Positions 1-8,518 of a stretch of DNA of 18,542 bases are shown in pieces (within the stretch, counting starts at the first letter, position 1; every line of letters starts with the position of its first letter). The position numbers were made by a program, and so were the translations under genes. Source of the DNA: UMGS1696 sp963642885 (GTDB lineage Bacteria; Bacillota; Clostridia; Oscillospirales; CAG-272); contig CAVIJI010000042.1 in assembly GCA_963642885.1 (NCBI GenBank), positions 1 to 18,542 of the forward strand, given 5' to 3'. The notes beneath the pieces are model-generated. The model ran no database searches, had not been told where the DNA came from, and worked only from the letters and a program-made list of their open reading frames with translations.

Positions 1-12
1 CGGAGGGCACAC

Positions 13-107
13 ATGAAAAGAAAAGCATTACGGTATACGGCGCTCGTTCTGGCGGTGCTTCTTACGTCGCAGATACTCCTTTCCTGCGCGGAGAGCACCG
101 TAAACGA
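13..107 (+). repeat. Signal-peptide DNA repeat, copy 1
   Basis: These 95 bases, from the ATG through the lipobox to the first few mature residues, match 1623-1717 with a single mismatch (T at 74 against C at 1684, Ile21 versus Thr21). The match stops abruptly at the acidic linker, after which the two genes are strongly diverged. The SD-to-start region is also similar, with a short AC-repeat difference. Confidence 0.95.
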
Positions 108-1569
108 GGAAGAAACCGAGGAGACGATGGCAGCCACGGTCGAGAGCGATACCGAGGAGACGGAGGCGGAGAGCGAGAACCCGTATTACGACGGATACAT
201 CGACCCGTTTGCCGACATCGACCTCGGCGGTGAAACCATGACCATATACAACTCCGTGAACGAGCGCGGTACACTGACGACATCGAATTACTTAATCGAG
301 GGGCCCGAGGAGCTGACGGGAGACGTAGCGCCCGACTCCGCATTTCAGCGTAACCTTTCCGTTACGGATATGCTGAACGTAAAGCTTGCATACGAAAACT
401 GCAACTACAGCTATGACCAGGTTGCCGCGAATATCCGTAAGCTGCTGCAGTCGGGAGATTCGACGTACGACGTTATAATAAACGACATATACGGCTTGGC
501 ACCGCTTACTCCCGAAGGGCTTTTCCATAACGTCAACGACGGAAAAAACTTTGACTTCGATAATCCGTGGTGGTACGACGACTTTATGAGCGATATTTCG
601 ATTATCTCCGATATGCGCTTCATACTTGCGGGCGACTACTTTATAGATATGCTCCGCTGTTCGCATTGTTTGGTTATGAATAAGGGAATGTACAGTGATA
701 TTTACGGCGATCCCGAAGATGTGTACACAACCGTGCTGAACGGCGAATGGACCTATGACGCATTCCGTACGCTCATAGACGGTGCGGCGGCGGATCTCGA
801 CGGAGACGCGAAAATGACAAAGGACGACAGATTCGGGCTTGCGATGTTCGAATACTGGGGCCCTATGATTCCGTGGATTTTCAGCACCGATTTCGACTTT
901 ATGGAGCGTGACGAAAACAACTGTGCCGTGCTGACGTTCAACAACGAGCGTGCCGTTACCCTTACCGAGAAGCTGAACGGCATATTCAACAACAATGCCA
1001 CCGCCGTTGGCTTAACGGGCGGAGACGAGTTAAAAACGGAAAATATTTTCCTTGAAGGCCGCTCTCTGTTCCTCGGATACCAGAGACTCGGCTCGCTCGA
1101 AAACGCAAACTTCCGTGATTCGGAGGTCGAACTTGCCATACTGCCGTATCCGAAGCTTGACGATAACCAAAGTGACTATATAAGCACGACACACGACACC
1201 GCGGAGCTCGGTTATATTCCCGTTTCCGTCGATGAATCGAGAATGGACTTTATCAGTACGGTTCTTGAGGTGCTTTGCCGTGAGACATACGCGCAGGTGC
1301 TTCCGAATTATTACGAATCGTCGCTCAAGGTGAAGTATACACGCGACCGTTCATCCGCACAGATGCTCGATATAATCCACGACCATTTCGGAAACGGATT
1401 TGCACTTGCTTATTCCAATTCCATCGGCAATATAATCTACAACTCAATACACAACGAAATATCGAACAACTCGACAAATTTCGCATCCAAGATAGGAAAG
1501 CTCGAAAAATCCTCGAAGAAAATGCTGCAGAAAATGGTTGATAAGGTAGCGGACCTTCGTGAAGAATAA
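13..1569 (+). CDS. Extracellular solute-binding lipoprotein (carbohydrate ABC importer type), first of a tandem pair
   Basis: A 518-residue predicted lipoprotein. The N-terminus has a short basic stretch, a hydrophobic core and the lipobox LLSC with the lipidated Cys at residue 25. A Glu/Thr-rich low-complexity linker (about residues 26-58) follows, then a large soluble domain of the size and style of clostridial carbohydrate-binding proteins of ABC importers. Residues 261-272 (D-x-D-G-D-x-K-x-T-K-D-D) form an EF-hand/dockerin-like calcium loop, and an ILPYP motif lies in the C-terminal half. The start is supported by GGAGG at 2-6, six bases before the ATG. The protein is probably anchored on the outer face of the membrane and delivers a sugar to permeases that are not in this window. 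Its ligand cannot be read from the sequence. The next gene is a diverged paralogue 53 bases downstream, probably co-transcribed. The family is a fairly secure call; the substrate is unknown. Confidence 0.8.
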   Translation: MKRKALRYTALVLAVLLTSQILLSCAESTVNEEETEETMAATVESDTEETEAESENPYYDGYIDPFADIDLGGETMTIYNSVNERGTLTTSNYLIEGPEELTGDVAPDSAFQRNLSVTDMLNVKLAYENCNYSYDQVAANIRKLLQSGDSTYDVIINDIYGLAPLTPEGLFHNVNDGKNFDFDNPWWYDDFMSDISIISDMRFILAGDYFIDMLRCSHCLVMNKGMYSDIYGDPEDVYTTVLNGEWTYDAFRTLIDGAAADLDGDAKMTKDDRFGLAMFEYWGPMIPWIFSTDFDFMERDENNCAVLTFNNERAVTLTEKLNGIFNNNATAVGLTGGDELKTENIFLEGRSLFLGYQRLGSLENANFRDSEVELAILPYPKLDDNQSDYISTTHDTAELGYIPVSVDESRMDFISTVLEVLCRETYAQVLPNYYESSLKVKYTRDRSSAQMLDIIHDHFGNGFALAYSNSIGNIIYNSIHNEISNNSTNFASKIGKLEKSSKKMLQKMVDKVADLREE

Positions 1570-1622
1570 CGCATTACATAATGATTACGGATAACTGATT
1601 TACATTACGGGAGGACACACAC

Positions 1623-1717
1623 ATGAAAAGAAAAGCATTACGGTATACGGCGCTCGTTCTGGCGGTGCTTCTTACGTCGCAGACACTCCTTTCCTGCGCG
1701 GAGAGCACCGTAAACGA
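1623..1717 (+). repeat. Signal-peptide DNA repeat, copy 2
   Basis: Second copy of the 95-base leader found at 13-107, with 94 of 95 bases identical. Here the stretch between GGAGG and ATG is eight bases of alternating A and C, against six bases in copy 1. Confidence 0.95.
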
Positions 1718-3110
1718 ACAGCAGACCGAAAGCGAGACGGCGGCGGACGAAAGCACGGTACTCGAGACCGTGACGTCTGCGGAGAATACCGAGACGGACG
1801 AGACGAGAGCGAGACACAATTTGCCGGCTGACCTGAAGTTCGACGGCATGACATTCAATATCATGTACCCGGACTGGCAAGGCTACAAGTACTATTTCTT
1901 TGCCTCGGAGCTTACGGGAGACGTGATGAACGATGCGATTTTCGGACGAAAGACGAATGTCGAGGAAACGCTTGATGTCGCACTGACCGATACCTGTGTC
2001 GGAGGAATCGTCGACATACAGCCGGGCATAACGGCTATGGTTAAAGCGGGAGACGACACATATCAGCTTGCGCTTGCCCACTGCATACAGGGCATAGCGG
2101 CGCTTGTAAGCGGTGGAATGCTGTACAATTACGATGATTTCAAGTATGTCGATCTTGATGCGGACTGGTGGAATCATGAAATGATGAACGAGCTTCGCTT
2201 GGGAAAGAATACGTACTACGGCGTATCCGATTACATGATACCGTGTCCTTATGTTATATATTTTAACAGGGACATCATAAATCAGTACGGCTTCGATGAT
2301 CCATACGAGCTTGTGTACAACAAGCAGTGGACGGTGGATAAGTTTACCGAGCTTGCGAGGGCGGCGACGATAGACACAGACGGAAACGGCAAATACACGA
2401 AGGATGACCTGCGCGGCGTATGCTTTGAAGAGGATTCGAAATGGATCAGCTTTATGACAGGCTCCGGTCAGCATGTGCTCGAAAAGAACGGTGACGGAGA
2501 GTGGGTAATCGGAATGGATACCGAGAAGATGTACACGCTTGTCGAAAAATTCAGTTCCCTTGCTTTGAGCGACGGTGTTATAGTGCCCGCGAATACCATG
2601 TCGGTAGCGGACGGCAATCTGCTCTTCGAGCTTCACACGCTCGCTCACGCCGTGAATTACCGTGAGTCGGAATGCGCCATAGGAATCTTGCCGTACCCGC
2701 TGTTTGACGAAAATCAGGAAAACTACATATCGCTCGACTGGGGCGGACTGATGTGCTGTCCGACAACCATAAAGAATCCCGATATGGTAGGCGCGGTGCT
2801 TGAGCTGCTCGCTTATGAAAGCGGAAACGAGGTAATACCCGCGTACTACGAGAAGGTGCTTGAAGGCAAAATCGCGCGTGACGAGGATACTATAGCGATG
2901 CTTGACATAATTTTCGACACGATAGCGTACGAGCCCGCGGGAAACTACTTCGGCTTCGAGGGCGGACTCAACAGCCTTTTCTACACTCTGTACAATCTTG
3001 CAGTCAGAGAAAAGAGCTCCGACTACGCGTCATGGCTGAAAAAGAACGAAAAAATCGCGGCGAAGGTCATGGAAAAATTTTTCAAAAAGCTGGATGAGAA
3101 TGAAGGATAA
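1623..3110 (+). CDS. Extracellular solute-binding lipoprotein, paralogue of the preceding gene
   Basis: A 495-residue lipoprotein with a signal peptide nearly identical to that of its upstream neighbour (lipobox Cys25), followed by an acidic/Thr-rich linker. The mature part is homologous but strongly diverged. Shared landmarks are an ELTGDV segment early on, an EF-hand-like loop at residues 251-262 (D-T-D-G-N-G-K-Y-T-K-D-D), and an ILPYP-x-x-D-x-N-Q-x-x-Y-I-S block before the C-terminal helical region. GGAGG at 1610-1614 lies eight bases before the ATG. The role is inferred to be ligand capture for an ABC importer, probably for a different carbohydrate than the first paralogue. It ends its transcription unit: a strong terminator begins 27 bases after the stop codon. 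Confidence 0.8.
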   Translation: MKRKALRYTALVLAVLLTSQTLLSCAESTVNEQQTESETAADESTVLETVTSAENTETDETRARHNLPADLKFDGMTFNIMYPDWQGYKYYFFASELTGDVMNDAIFGRKTNVEETLDVALTDTCVGGIVDIQPGITAMVKAGDDTYQLALAHCIQGIAALVSGGMLYNYDDFKYVDLDADWWNHEMMNELRLGKNTYYGVSDYMIPCPYVIYFNRDIINQYGFDDPYELVYNKQWTVDKFTELARAATIDTDGNGKYTKDDLRGVCFEEDSKWISFMTGSGQHVLEKNGDGEWVIGMDTEKMYTLVEKFSSLALSDGVIVPANTMSVADGNLLFELHTLAHAVNYRESECAIGILPYPLFDENQENYISLDWGGLMCCPTTIKNPDMVGAVLELLAYESGNEVIPAYYEKVLEGKIARDEDTIAMLDIIFDTIAYEPAGNYFGFEGGLNSLFYTLYNLAVREKSSDYASWLKKNEKIAAKVMEKFFKKLDENEG

Positions 3111-3136
3111 GCAGAATACGGCATCTTAAAATTTGC

Positions 3137-3165
3137 GAAAAAGGAAGGCTGTGCCTTCCTTTTTC
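3137..3165 (+). terminator. Rho-independent terminator after the lipoprotein pair
   Basis: A perfect 13-bp stem (3137-3149 paired with 3153-3165) has a 3-base loop and ends in a T-run at 3161-3164. It lies just upstream of the next promoter and separates the two units. Confidence 0.85.
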
Positions 3166-3171
3166 ATCGGC

Positions 3172-3200
3172 TTGACAAGAGCACAGCTAAACTATATAAT
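3172..3200 (+). promoter_or_regulatory. Consensus vegetative promoter for the TIM-barrel gene
   Basis: TTGACA at 3172-3177 and TATAAT at 3195-3200 are separated by exactly 17 bases, a perfect match to the sigma-70/sigma-A consensus. It begins 7 bases after the preceding terminator. Transcription should start near 3207. Confidence 0.9.
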
Positions 3201-3254
3201 AAAAATCACAGGGCTTCGCCTACGTTGAATTTGAAAAAATACAGGAGATTGATG

Positions 3255-4106
3255 ATGAAAATAGGAATTACAAGCAACGGATACATCGGCCGCTATGGAC
3301 TCGGAGAGGGCCTTGCACGTATGAAGGCGCATGGCTATGAAACCCTGGACAGCCAGATGTTTATTCACACCGATACACCGCTTTTCACGTGCTCCGAAGC
3401 TGAATTCGAGAAGAAAGTGACGGATGCGCGCAGCGCGTGCGCCGACGCCGGAATCGAAATCAGTCAGACACACGGCCCGTGGCGCTTCCCGCCGCAGGAC
3501 GCGACAGAGGCGGATCGTAGGGAGAGACTCGAGAGTATGATTAAATCCGTTCGAGGAACCGCGATGCTCGGCTGCCCGTACATGGTTATCCACCCCATTA
3601 TGCCGTTCGGCCCGAGCAGTGACCCCGAGCCCGAACGCCTGTGGGACATGAATTACGAATTCATGAGAAAATTAGCGGATGCGGGACGCGAATACGGCGT
3701 AACAATATGCTTTGAGAATATGCCCATGACAAAGCTTTCGATTTCAACTCCCGAGGCCGTGCTGAAGTTCGTCGGAACCATGAATCATCCGAATTTCAAA
3801 ATCTGCCTTGATACGGGACACTGCGCGGTGTTCGGTCTGTCTGCGGGAGATGCGGTGCGCACTATCGGCAGGGATTTGCTGTGCGTTCTGCATGTACACG
3901 ACAATAACGGACACTCGGATTATCACTGGCTTCCGTACACAGGCGTTATCGATTGGGACGACTTTTCGGATGCGCTTGAGGAGATAGGCTTTGAAGGTTC
4001 ATTGTCGCTTGAGACGCACGTGGCGCAAGACGTGCCCGACGGTGATGAGCGTGAGGAGGCCGAAAAAGCGCTGTTCATGAGCGCAAAGCGCATAGCACGC
4101 AGATAA
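3255..4106 (+). CDS. Sugar phosphate isomerase/epimerase-like TIM-barrel protein
   Basis: About 283 residues of the xylose-isomerase-like/AP-endonuclease-2 TIM-barrel superfamily (COG1082 type). The barrel starts with MKIGITSNGY. Later strand ends carry the family's metal and acid residues: HGPW, CFENMPM, CLDTGHCAVFG, LHVHDNNG-x-x-DYHWLPYTG and a final SLETH. Such enzymes isomerise or epimerise sugars or cyclitols using a divalent metal in the cytoplasm; the exact substrate is not predictable. The reading frame can be extended to a TTG at 3225, but AGGAG at 3243-3247 is correctly spaced for the ATG at 3255 (7 bases). The adjacent in-frame ATG at 3252 is the alternative. The gene has its own promoter and appears monocistronic. 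Its position beside sugar-binding lipoproteins fits carbohydrate metabolism. Confidence 0.85.
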   Translation: MKIGITSNGYIGRYGLGEGLARMKAHGYETLDSQMFIHTDTPLFTCSEAEFEKKVTDARSACADAGIEISQTHGPWRFPPQDATEADRRERLESMIKSVRGTAMLGCPYMVIHPIMPFGPSSDPEPERLWDMNYEFMRKLADAGREYGVTICFENMPMTKLSISTPEAVLKFVGTMNHPNFKICLDTGHCAVFGLSAGDAVRTIGRDLLCVLHVHDNNGHSDYHWLPYTGVIDWDDFSDALEEIGFEGSLSLETHVAQDVPDGDEREEAEKALFMSAKRIARR

Positions 4107-4185
4107 AGCGTACATTTGCGTATAAACGGAAGAGCCGATTTATTCACTTTTAAGCCTGTATATATCCTAAATTTCGCACGAGCCG

Positions 4186-4214
4186 TTGACACATTCGGCG
4201 TGCGGTGATATAAT
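4186..4214 (+). promoter_or_regulatory. Consensus vegetative promoter for alaS
   Basis: TTGACA at 4186-4191 and TATAAT at 4209-4214 are separated by 17 bases. This rules out the in-frame TTG at 4186 as a start codon, because it lies inside the -35. The leader from about 4221 to the ATG is only some 46 bases, too short for a T-box. It contains an AT-only inverted repeat (4217-4223 with 4235-4241) of unknown meaning. Confidence 0.9.
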
Positions 4215-4266
4215 TAAATATTATGGTACACTACTAATATTATTGTTTCTAAGGAGATTGCTTCAT

Positions 4267-6897
4267 ATGCAGTGGACAAGCGTCAACGATCTGCGCGAAA
4301 AGTATCTTTCGTTTTTTGAGTCAAAGGGACACATGAGACTTCCCTCATACCCTCTCGTTCCGATAAACGACAAATCACTTCTTTTAATAAATTCCGGCAT
4401 GGCACCGATGAAAAAGTTCTTCACCGGTGAGGTAGAGCCTCCGTGCCACAGAGTTACCACATGTCAGAAGTGCATACGTACACCCGACCTCGAAAGAGTC
4501 GGCCATACGGCACGTCACGGCACATTCTTCGAAATGCTCGGCAACTTCTCGTTCGGAGATTATTTCAAGGAACAGGCCATAAAGTGGGCATGGGAATTCC
4601 TTACCGAGGTTCTCGAGATTCCCGCCGAGCTTCTCTATCCGTCTATTTACGAAAACGACGATGAGGCCTTTGATATCTGGAATAAAACCGTAGGCGTACC
4701 CGCCGAAAAGATAATCCGCCTCGGCAAGGAAGACAACTTCTGGGAACACGGCACAGGTCCCTGCGGTCCCTGCTCCGAAATATATTTCGACCGCGGCGAG
4801 AAATACGGCTGCGGCAAACCCGACTGCAAGCCGGGCTGTGACTGCGACAGATACATGGAAATATGGAACAACGTATTTTCACAGTTCAACAACATGGGCG
4901 ACGGAACATATACCGAGCTTGAGCATAAGAATATCGATACCGGTATGGGCCTCGAGCGTCTCGCATGCGTAATGCAGGGCGTTGACAATATGTTCGAGGT
5001 AGATGGCGTACGCAAGATTCTCGATAAGGTTGTCGAGATATCGGGCAAAAACTACGGCGTTAACGATAAGGACGATATATCCATTCGTATCATCACCGAC
5101 CATGTACGCGGTGCAACATTCATGATAAGCGACGGCATAATCCCGTCAAACGAGGGCAGAGGCTATGTCCTCCGCAGAATAATCCGCCGTGCCGCGAGAA
5201 ACGGCAAGCTGCTCGGCATAAATCACGAGTTCCTCACCGATGTATGCGATGTTGTAATCAGAGAGAACGTTGCGGGCTATCCCGAGCTCGGCGAAAAAGC
5301 GGCATACATAAAGAAGGTTCTCTCCAACGAGGAAGACCGCTTCAACACCACAATCGACGCGGGCCTGTCTATTCTCTCGAACCTCATCCGTACTAAAGTC
5401 GGAGAGGGCGCGAGCGTGATTTCCGGCGACGACGCATTCAAGCTTTACGATACATTCGGCTTCCCGCTTGACCTTACAAAGGAAATAGCGGAGGAGAGCC
5501 GTCTCGAAATCGACGAGGAAAGATTCAAGCAGCTCATGCAGGAGCAGAAGGTTCGTGCGCGTGAAGCGAGAGAAAATATCTCCGGCTGGAGCGACGCATC
5601 TAAATCCCTGCTCGCAGAGCTTCCCAAGACCGAATTCACGGGCTACGGCGAATACAAATCCGATGCCGAAATCATCGCGATTATTGCCGAGGACGAGAGC
5701 GTTCAGTCGGTATCCGAGGGCGAATGCGAGGTAATACTTGACAGAACTCCCTTCTACGGCGAAGGCGGCGGACAGGTAGGAGACACCGGTATCATTTGTA
5801 AGGACGGAGCCGTTCTTACCGTATACGATACCAAAAAGACCGACGGCGTATACGTTCATCTCTGCACCGTGACAAACGGTATATTCAAGGTCGGAGACGG
5901 CGTATCGGCCGAAATAGACGGCGCGAGACGCGACGCAATCAAGAGAAACCACTCCGCGTGCCACCTTCTTCAGGCGGCTCTCAGACGTGTGCTCGGCAAT
6001 CACGTTGAGCAGGCGGGCTCATATGTCGACAGCGAAAGATGCCGTTTCGACTTCACTCATTTCTCCGCGCTTACCTCGGACGAGCTGAAAAAGGTAGAGG
6101 CTCTCGTTAACGAAAACATCCTCGCGTCAAGCGCGATAGTGACAAAGGAAACCGATATAGACACCGCGCGCAAGGAAGGCGCTATGGCACTGTTCGGAGA
6201 AAAATACGGCAAGGTAGTACGCATGGTTAAGATGGGAGACTTCTCCACCGAGCTTTGCGGCGGTACACATTGCTCGAACACCTCCGATGTAGGTCTGTTC
6301 AAGGTTATTTCCGAGTCGTCCGTAGCCGCAGGTGTAAGACGTATCGAGGCGGTAACCGGACTCGGCGTAATCAAGCTCATCGAGGACAACGAACAGCTTA
6401 TGGCTGATACGGCAAAGGCACTCAAGGCTAACAATGCCGCCGATATGCCGCAGAGAGCAGCCGCTCTTCAGACGGAAATATCCGCACAGAAGAAGGAAAT
6501 AGAAGAGCTCAACCGTAAGATAGCGGGAATGAAGCTCGAGACGCTCATTTCCGACGCAAAGGCGGTAAAGAGCGTAAGACTTATCGTATCCGACCTCGGA
6601 AACAGCGGAATCGATTCCGCACGCGCGCTTTGCGACTCCATCAAGGACAAGTATTCCGACATGGTAGCGGTATTCGCCGTACATGACGGAGAAAAGCTCA
6701 ATTTCGTAGGCGCCGCAGGCAAGGATGCCGTAAAGGCAGGCGCTCACGCAGGCAAGCTTCTCGGCGCGGTATCGGCCGTAACAGGCGGTAAGGGCGGCGG
6801 AAGACCCGACAGCGCAACATCCGGCGGCAAGGATTTGTCGAAGATAGCAGAGGCTCTCGAAGCAGCCGAAGGCGTTCTCGAAGGCATGATAAAGTAA
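4267..6897 (+). CDS. alaS: Alanine--tRNA ligase
   Basis: An 876-residue full-length AlaRS, the usual bacterial length. It charges tRNA-Ala with alanine in the cytoplasm and edits mischarged Ser/Gly. The class II catalytic domain is at the N-terminus, with motif 3 visible as DTGMGLER at residues 224-231. A cysteine-rich insert (C182, C187, C191, C193) sits in the catalytic region and may bind zinc; I recall similar inserts in clostridial AlaRS. The editing domain has the zinc motif HSACH (H562, H566) and CGGTH (C664, H668). The C-terminal DHHA1-type domain ends with the Gly-rich GGKGGGRPD segment. The start is set by the promoter at 4186-4214 and AAGGAG at 4251-4256. The gene is monocistronic, with a strong terminator. 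Thr codons are mostly ACA/ACC, as expected for high expression. Confidence 0.98.
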   Translation: MQWTSVNDLREKYLSFFESKGHMRLPSYPLVPINDKSLLLINSGMAPMKKFFTGEVEPPCHRVTTCQKCIRTPDLERVGHTARHGTFFEMLGNFSFGDYFKEQAIKWAWEFLTEVLEIPAELLYPSIYENDDEAFDIWNKTVGVPAEKIIRLGKEDNFWEHGTGPCGPCSEIYFDRGEKYGCGKPDCKPGCDCDRYMEIWNNVFSQFNNMGDGTYTELEHKNIDTGMGLERLACVMQGVDNMFEVDGVRKILDKVVEISGKNYGVNDKDDISIRIITDHVRGATFMISDGIIPSNEGRGYVLRRIIRRAARNGKLLGINHEFLTDVCDVVIRENVAGYPELGEKAAYIKKVLSNEEDRFNTTIDAGLSILSNLIRTKVGEGASVISGDDAFKLYDTFGFPLDLTKEIAEESRLEIDEERFKQLMQEQKVRAREARENISGWSDASKSLLAELPKTEFTGYGEYKSDAEIIAIIAEDESVQSVSEGECEVILDRTPFYGEGGGQVGDTGIICKDGAVLTVYDTKKTDGVYVHLCTVTNGIFKVGDGVSAEIDGARRDAIKRNHSACHLLQAALRRVLGNHVEQAGSYVDSERCRFDFTHFSALTSDELKKVEALVNENILASSAIVTKETDIDTARKEGAMALFGEKYGKVVRMVKMGDFSTELCGGTHCSNTSDVGLFKVISESSVAAGVRRIEAVTGLGVIKLIEDNEQLMADTAKALKANNAADMPQRAAALQTEISAQKKEIEELNRKIAGMKLETLISDAKAVKSVRLIVSDLGNSGIDSARALCDSIKDKYSDMVAVFAVHDGEKLNFVGAAGKDAVKAGAHAGKLLGAVSAVTGGKGGGRPDSATSGGKDLSKIAEALEAAEGVLEGMIK

Positions 6898-6914
6898 TTC
6901 CGAAAAGATAAAAT

Positions 6915-6945
6915 AAAAGGCGTACCGTGACGGTACGCCTTTTTT
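6915..6945 (+). terminator. Terminator of alaS, possibly bidirectional
   Basis: A 9-bp GC-rich stem (6919-6927 with 6931-6939) and a 3-base loop are extended by four A:T pairs and followed by six Ts (6940-6945). The A-rich flank on the other side means it can also serve the convergent antiporter gene, whose stop codon lies 44 bases away. Confidence 0.9.
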
Positions 6946-6988
6946 GTCGATTACGGTTCAGTGTAATCGGCTCGGAATTACGGGAAAA

Positions 6989-8272
6989 TCACTTAGAAGC
7001 TTTTGCGTCGAGCTTAGCCTGTTCACGCGGTGATACGGGCTTTTCGGAAATTTCGCCTGCCTTGTCGAGAGCGATCTTTGTAAAGAGCGGGCCGACAAGC
7101 TCGTAAATGAGGACGGCGAAGAGCGCGATATTGCGGATTATAAGTCCGCTCTCTCCGAGAGACATTGCGGTAAGAGACATACCCAGAGATACACCCGCCT
7201 GAGGCAGGAGGGTAATTCCGAGATATTTCTGAATCGTGGGAACGCAGTGTACCATCTTGGAGGAGATTTTCGCACCGTAGATCTTGCCGAGTGAACGCGC
7301 GAGAATGTATACGATGCCCGCGAGAATTACCGCCCAGTCGGAGAATACCTTGAACTCAAGTCCCGAACCGCTGATTACGAAGAACAGTACCATAACGGGG
7401 CCCGTCCATCTGTCCATACGGTCCATAAGCTCTTCCGAGAAGTCGCAGAGATTGCAGAAAACCGTACCCATCATCATGCATACGAGAAGGGATGAGAAGC
7501 TTACGGTAACGGGGCCGATTTCGAACTCGAGCATGGAGAGCGCCACGGCGAGGAAAACGTAAGTAACGGAAATGCTCATTCTCTTGCTGCGTGAATGGAA
7601 GAACTGCTCGGTGAAGTGGAACAGCAGTCCCATGAGCGCGCCGAGAACAAGAGAAACCACAACCTCGATTATGGGGTTTACGATAACGGAAATTATATCT
7701 ACCTGACCGTGCTCGAGTGCCTTCGCAATTCCGAAGGATACGGCGAAAACCATAAGTCCGACAACGTCGTCGAGAGCGACAACGGGAAGGAGCATACGAG
7801 TGAGAGGGCCGTCCGCTTTATACTGCTTTACTACCATGAGAGTAGCGGCGGGAGCGGTTGCGGTGGCGATTGCTCCGAGTGTGAGCACGCACGAGAGAGG
7901 GAGCGTGTCGGGAATGAAGAGATGAACGATATAAAGCGATATGTCAACCGCGATTGTCGCCACGATAGCCTGGAATATAGCGACGGTTACGGCTTGCTTA
8001 CCTGTTTTTTTTAGGTCGGAAATGCGGAATTCGTTGCCCATTGCGACGGCGATAAAGCCGAGTGCGACATTGCTTATGATGGAATATGAGGACACATCCT
8101 CCGAGGAAATAAAGCCTATACCGGGGATGCCGAGTCTGCCGAGACAATACGGGCCGATCAGAATACCGGCTACGAGGTAGGCGGTAACCGCGGGAAGATT
8201 CCATATTTTGGTGAGACGAGAGAGCATGAGACCCGCAAGGAGAGCGATTGAAAGCGCAAGAAGAGTCTGCAT
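6989..8272 (-). CDS. Cation:proton antiporter (CPA2 / Na+/H+ exchanger family)
   Basis: A 427-residue integral membrane protein that runs nearly end to end as hydrophobic helices (about 11-13 expected). The N-terminus (residues 5-40) shows the helix-loop typical of the family, with NLPAVTAYLVAGILIGP. ATATAPAATLMV (about 136-147) matches the unwound helix segment. The paired acidic residues D168-D169 in VALDDVVGL correspond to the ion-binding aspartates of the NapA/KefC-type fold. It should exchange Na+ or K+ for H+ across the cytoplasmic membrane; ion choice cannot be told. No C-terminal KTN/TrkA nucleotide-binding domain is present. The ATG at 8272-8270 is preceded by GAGG seven bases upstream. 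It is monocistronic, convergent with alaS, with its own promoter at 8391-8363. Confidence 0.9.
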   Translation of the reverse strand: MQTLLALSIALLAGLMLSRLTKIWNLPAVTAYLVAGILIGPYCLGRLGIPGIGFISSEDVSSYSIISNVALGFIAVAMGNEFRISDLKKTGKQAVTVAIFQAIVATIAVDISLYIVHLFIPDTLPLSCVLTLGAIATATAPAATLMVVKQYKADGPLTRMLLPVVALDDVVGLMVFAVSFGIAKALEHGQVDIISVIVNPIIEVVVSLVLGALMGLLFHFTEQFFHSRSKRMSISVTYVFLAVALSMLEFEIGPVTVSFSSLLVCMMMGTVFCNLCDFSEELMDRMDRWTGPVMVLFFVISGSGLEFKVFSDWAVILAGIVYILARSLGKIYGAKISSKMVHCVPTIQKYLGITLLPQAGVSLGMSLTAMSLGESGLIIRNIALFAVLIYELVGPLFTKIALDKAGEISEKPVSPREQAKLDAKASK

Positions 8273-8362
8273 AAAATAGCCTCGATTTCGAATATTTTTG
8301 AGATATAAGCCGAATAAATCGGGAGCTTTCCGTGAAAAACAGCCCCTATTCGGTGCCGATAA

Positions 8363-8391
8363 ATTATACTACAGAGTGTATGTTTTTTCAA
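8363..8391 (-). promoter_or_regulatory. Promoter for the antiporter gene
   Basis: On the minus strand TTGAAA (8391-8386) and TATAAT (8368-8363) are separated by 17 bases. This gives a leader of about 84 bases. A 7-bp inverted repeat (8310-8316 with 8347-8353, loop 30) lies in that leader and is probably too weak to matter. Confidence 0.8.
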
Positions 8392-8493
8392 GTATCATTT
8401 TCATCCGAATTATGCCGCATGAGGGGCGGAAATTTAGCTAAAATAAGTGTGCGTAAAACAAACGCAGGGCCGCACGGACGATACGGCGTATTT

Positions 8494-8515
8494 TAATGTA
8501 AAAGTAATGTTAAAG
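8494..8515 (+). repeat. Tandem 11-bp direct repeats upstream of the -35
   Basis: TAATGTAAAAG (8494-8504) and TAATGTTAAAG (8505-8515) are directly adjacent, differ at one base and abut the -35 by three bases. Read on the minus strand they give TTAACA and TTTACA hexamers at an 11-base period, the arrangement of OmpR/PhoB-type response-regulator sites (for example Bacillus PhoP boxes). Binding by any such factor is inference. Confidence 0.55.
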
Positions 8516-8518
8516 CAG

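Noticed and set aside
1570..1622. Promoter or terminator between the two lipoprotein genes
   Set aside because: The 53-base gap has only tiny AT inverted repeats and no promoter hexamers, so co-transcription is simpler.
1638..2648. Long minus-strand open frame inside the second lipoprotein gene
   Set aside because: It mirrors a real gene in codon phase, has no ribosome-binding site or recognisable domain, and its composition looks like reverse-read coding DNA.
4122..4143. Possible terminator after the TIM-barrel gene
   Set aside because: The stem needs a bulge, has only three G:C pairs and is not followed by a clear T-run.
4215..4266. T-box leader for alaS
   Set aside because: The leader is only about 46 bases and lacks the T-box sequence and antiterminator; it holds just an AT-only inverted repeat.
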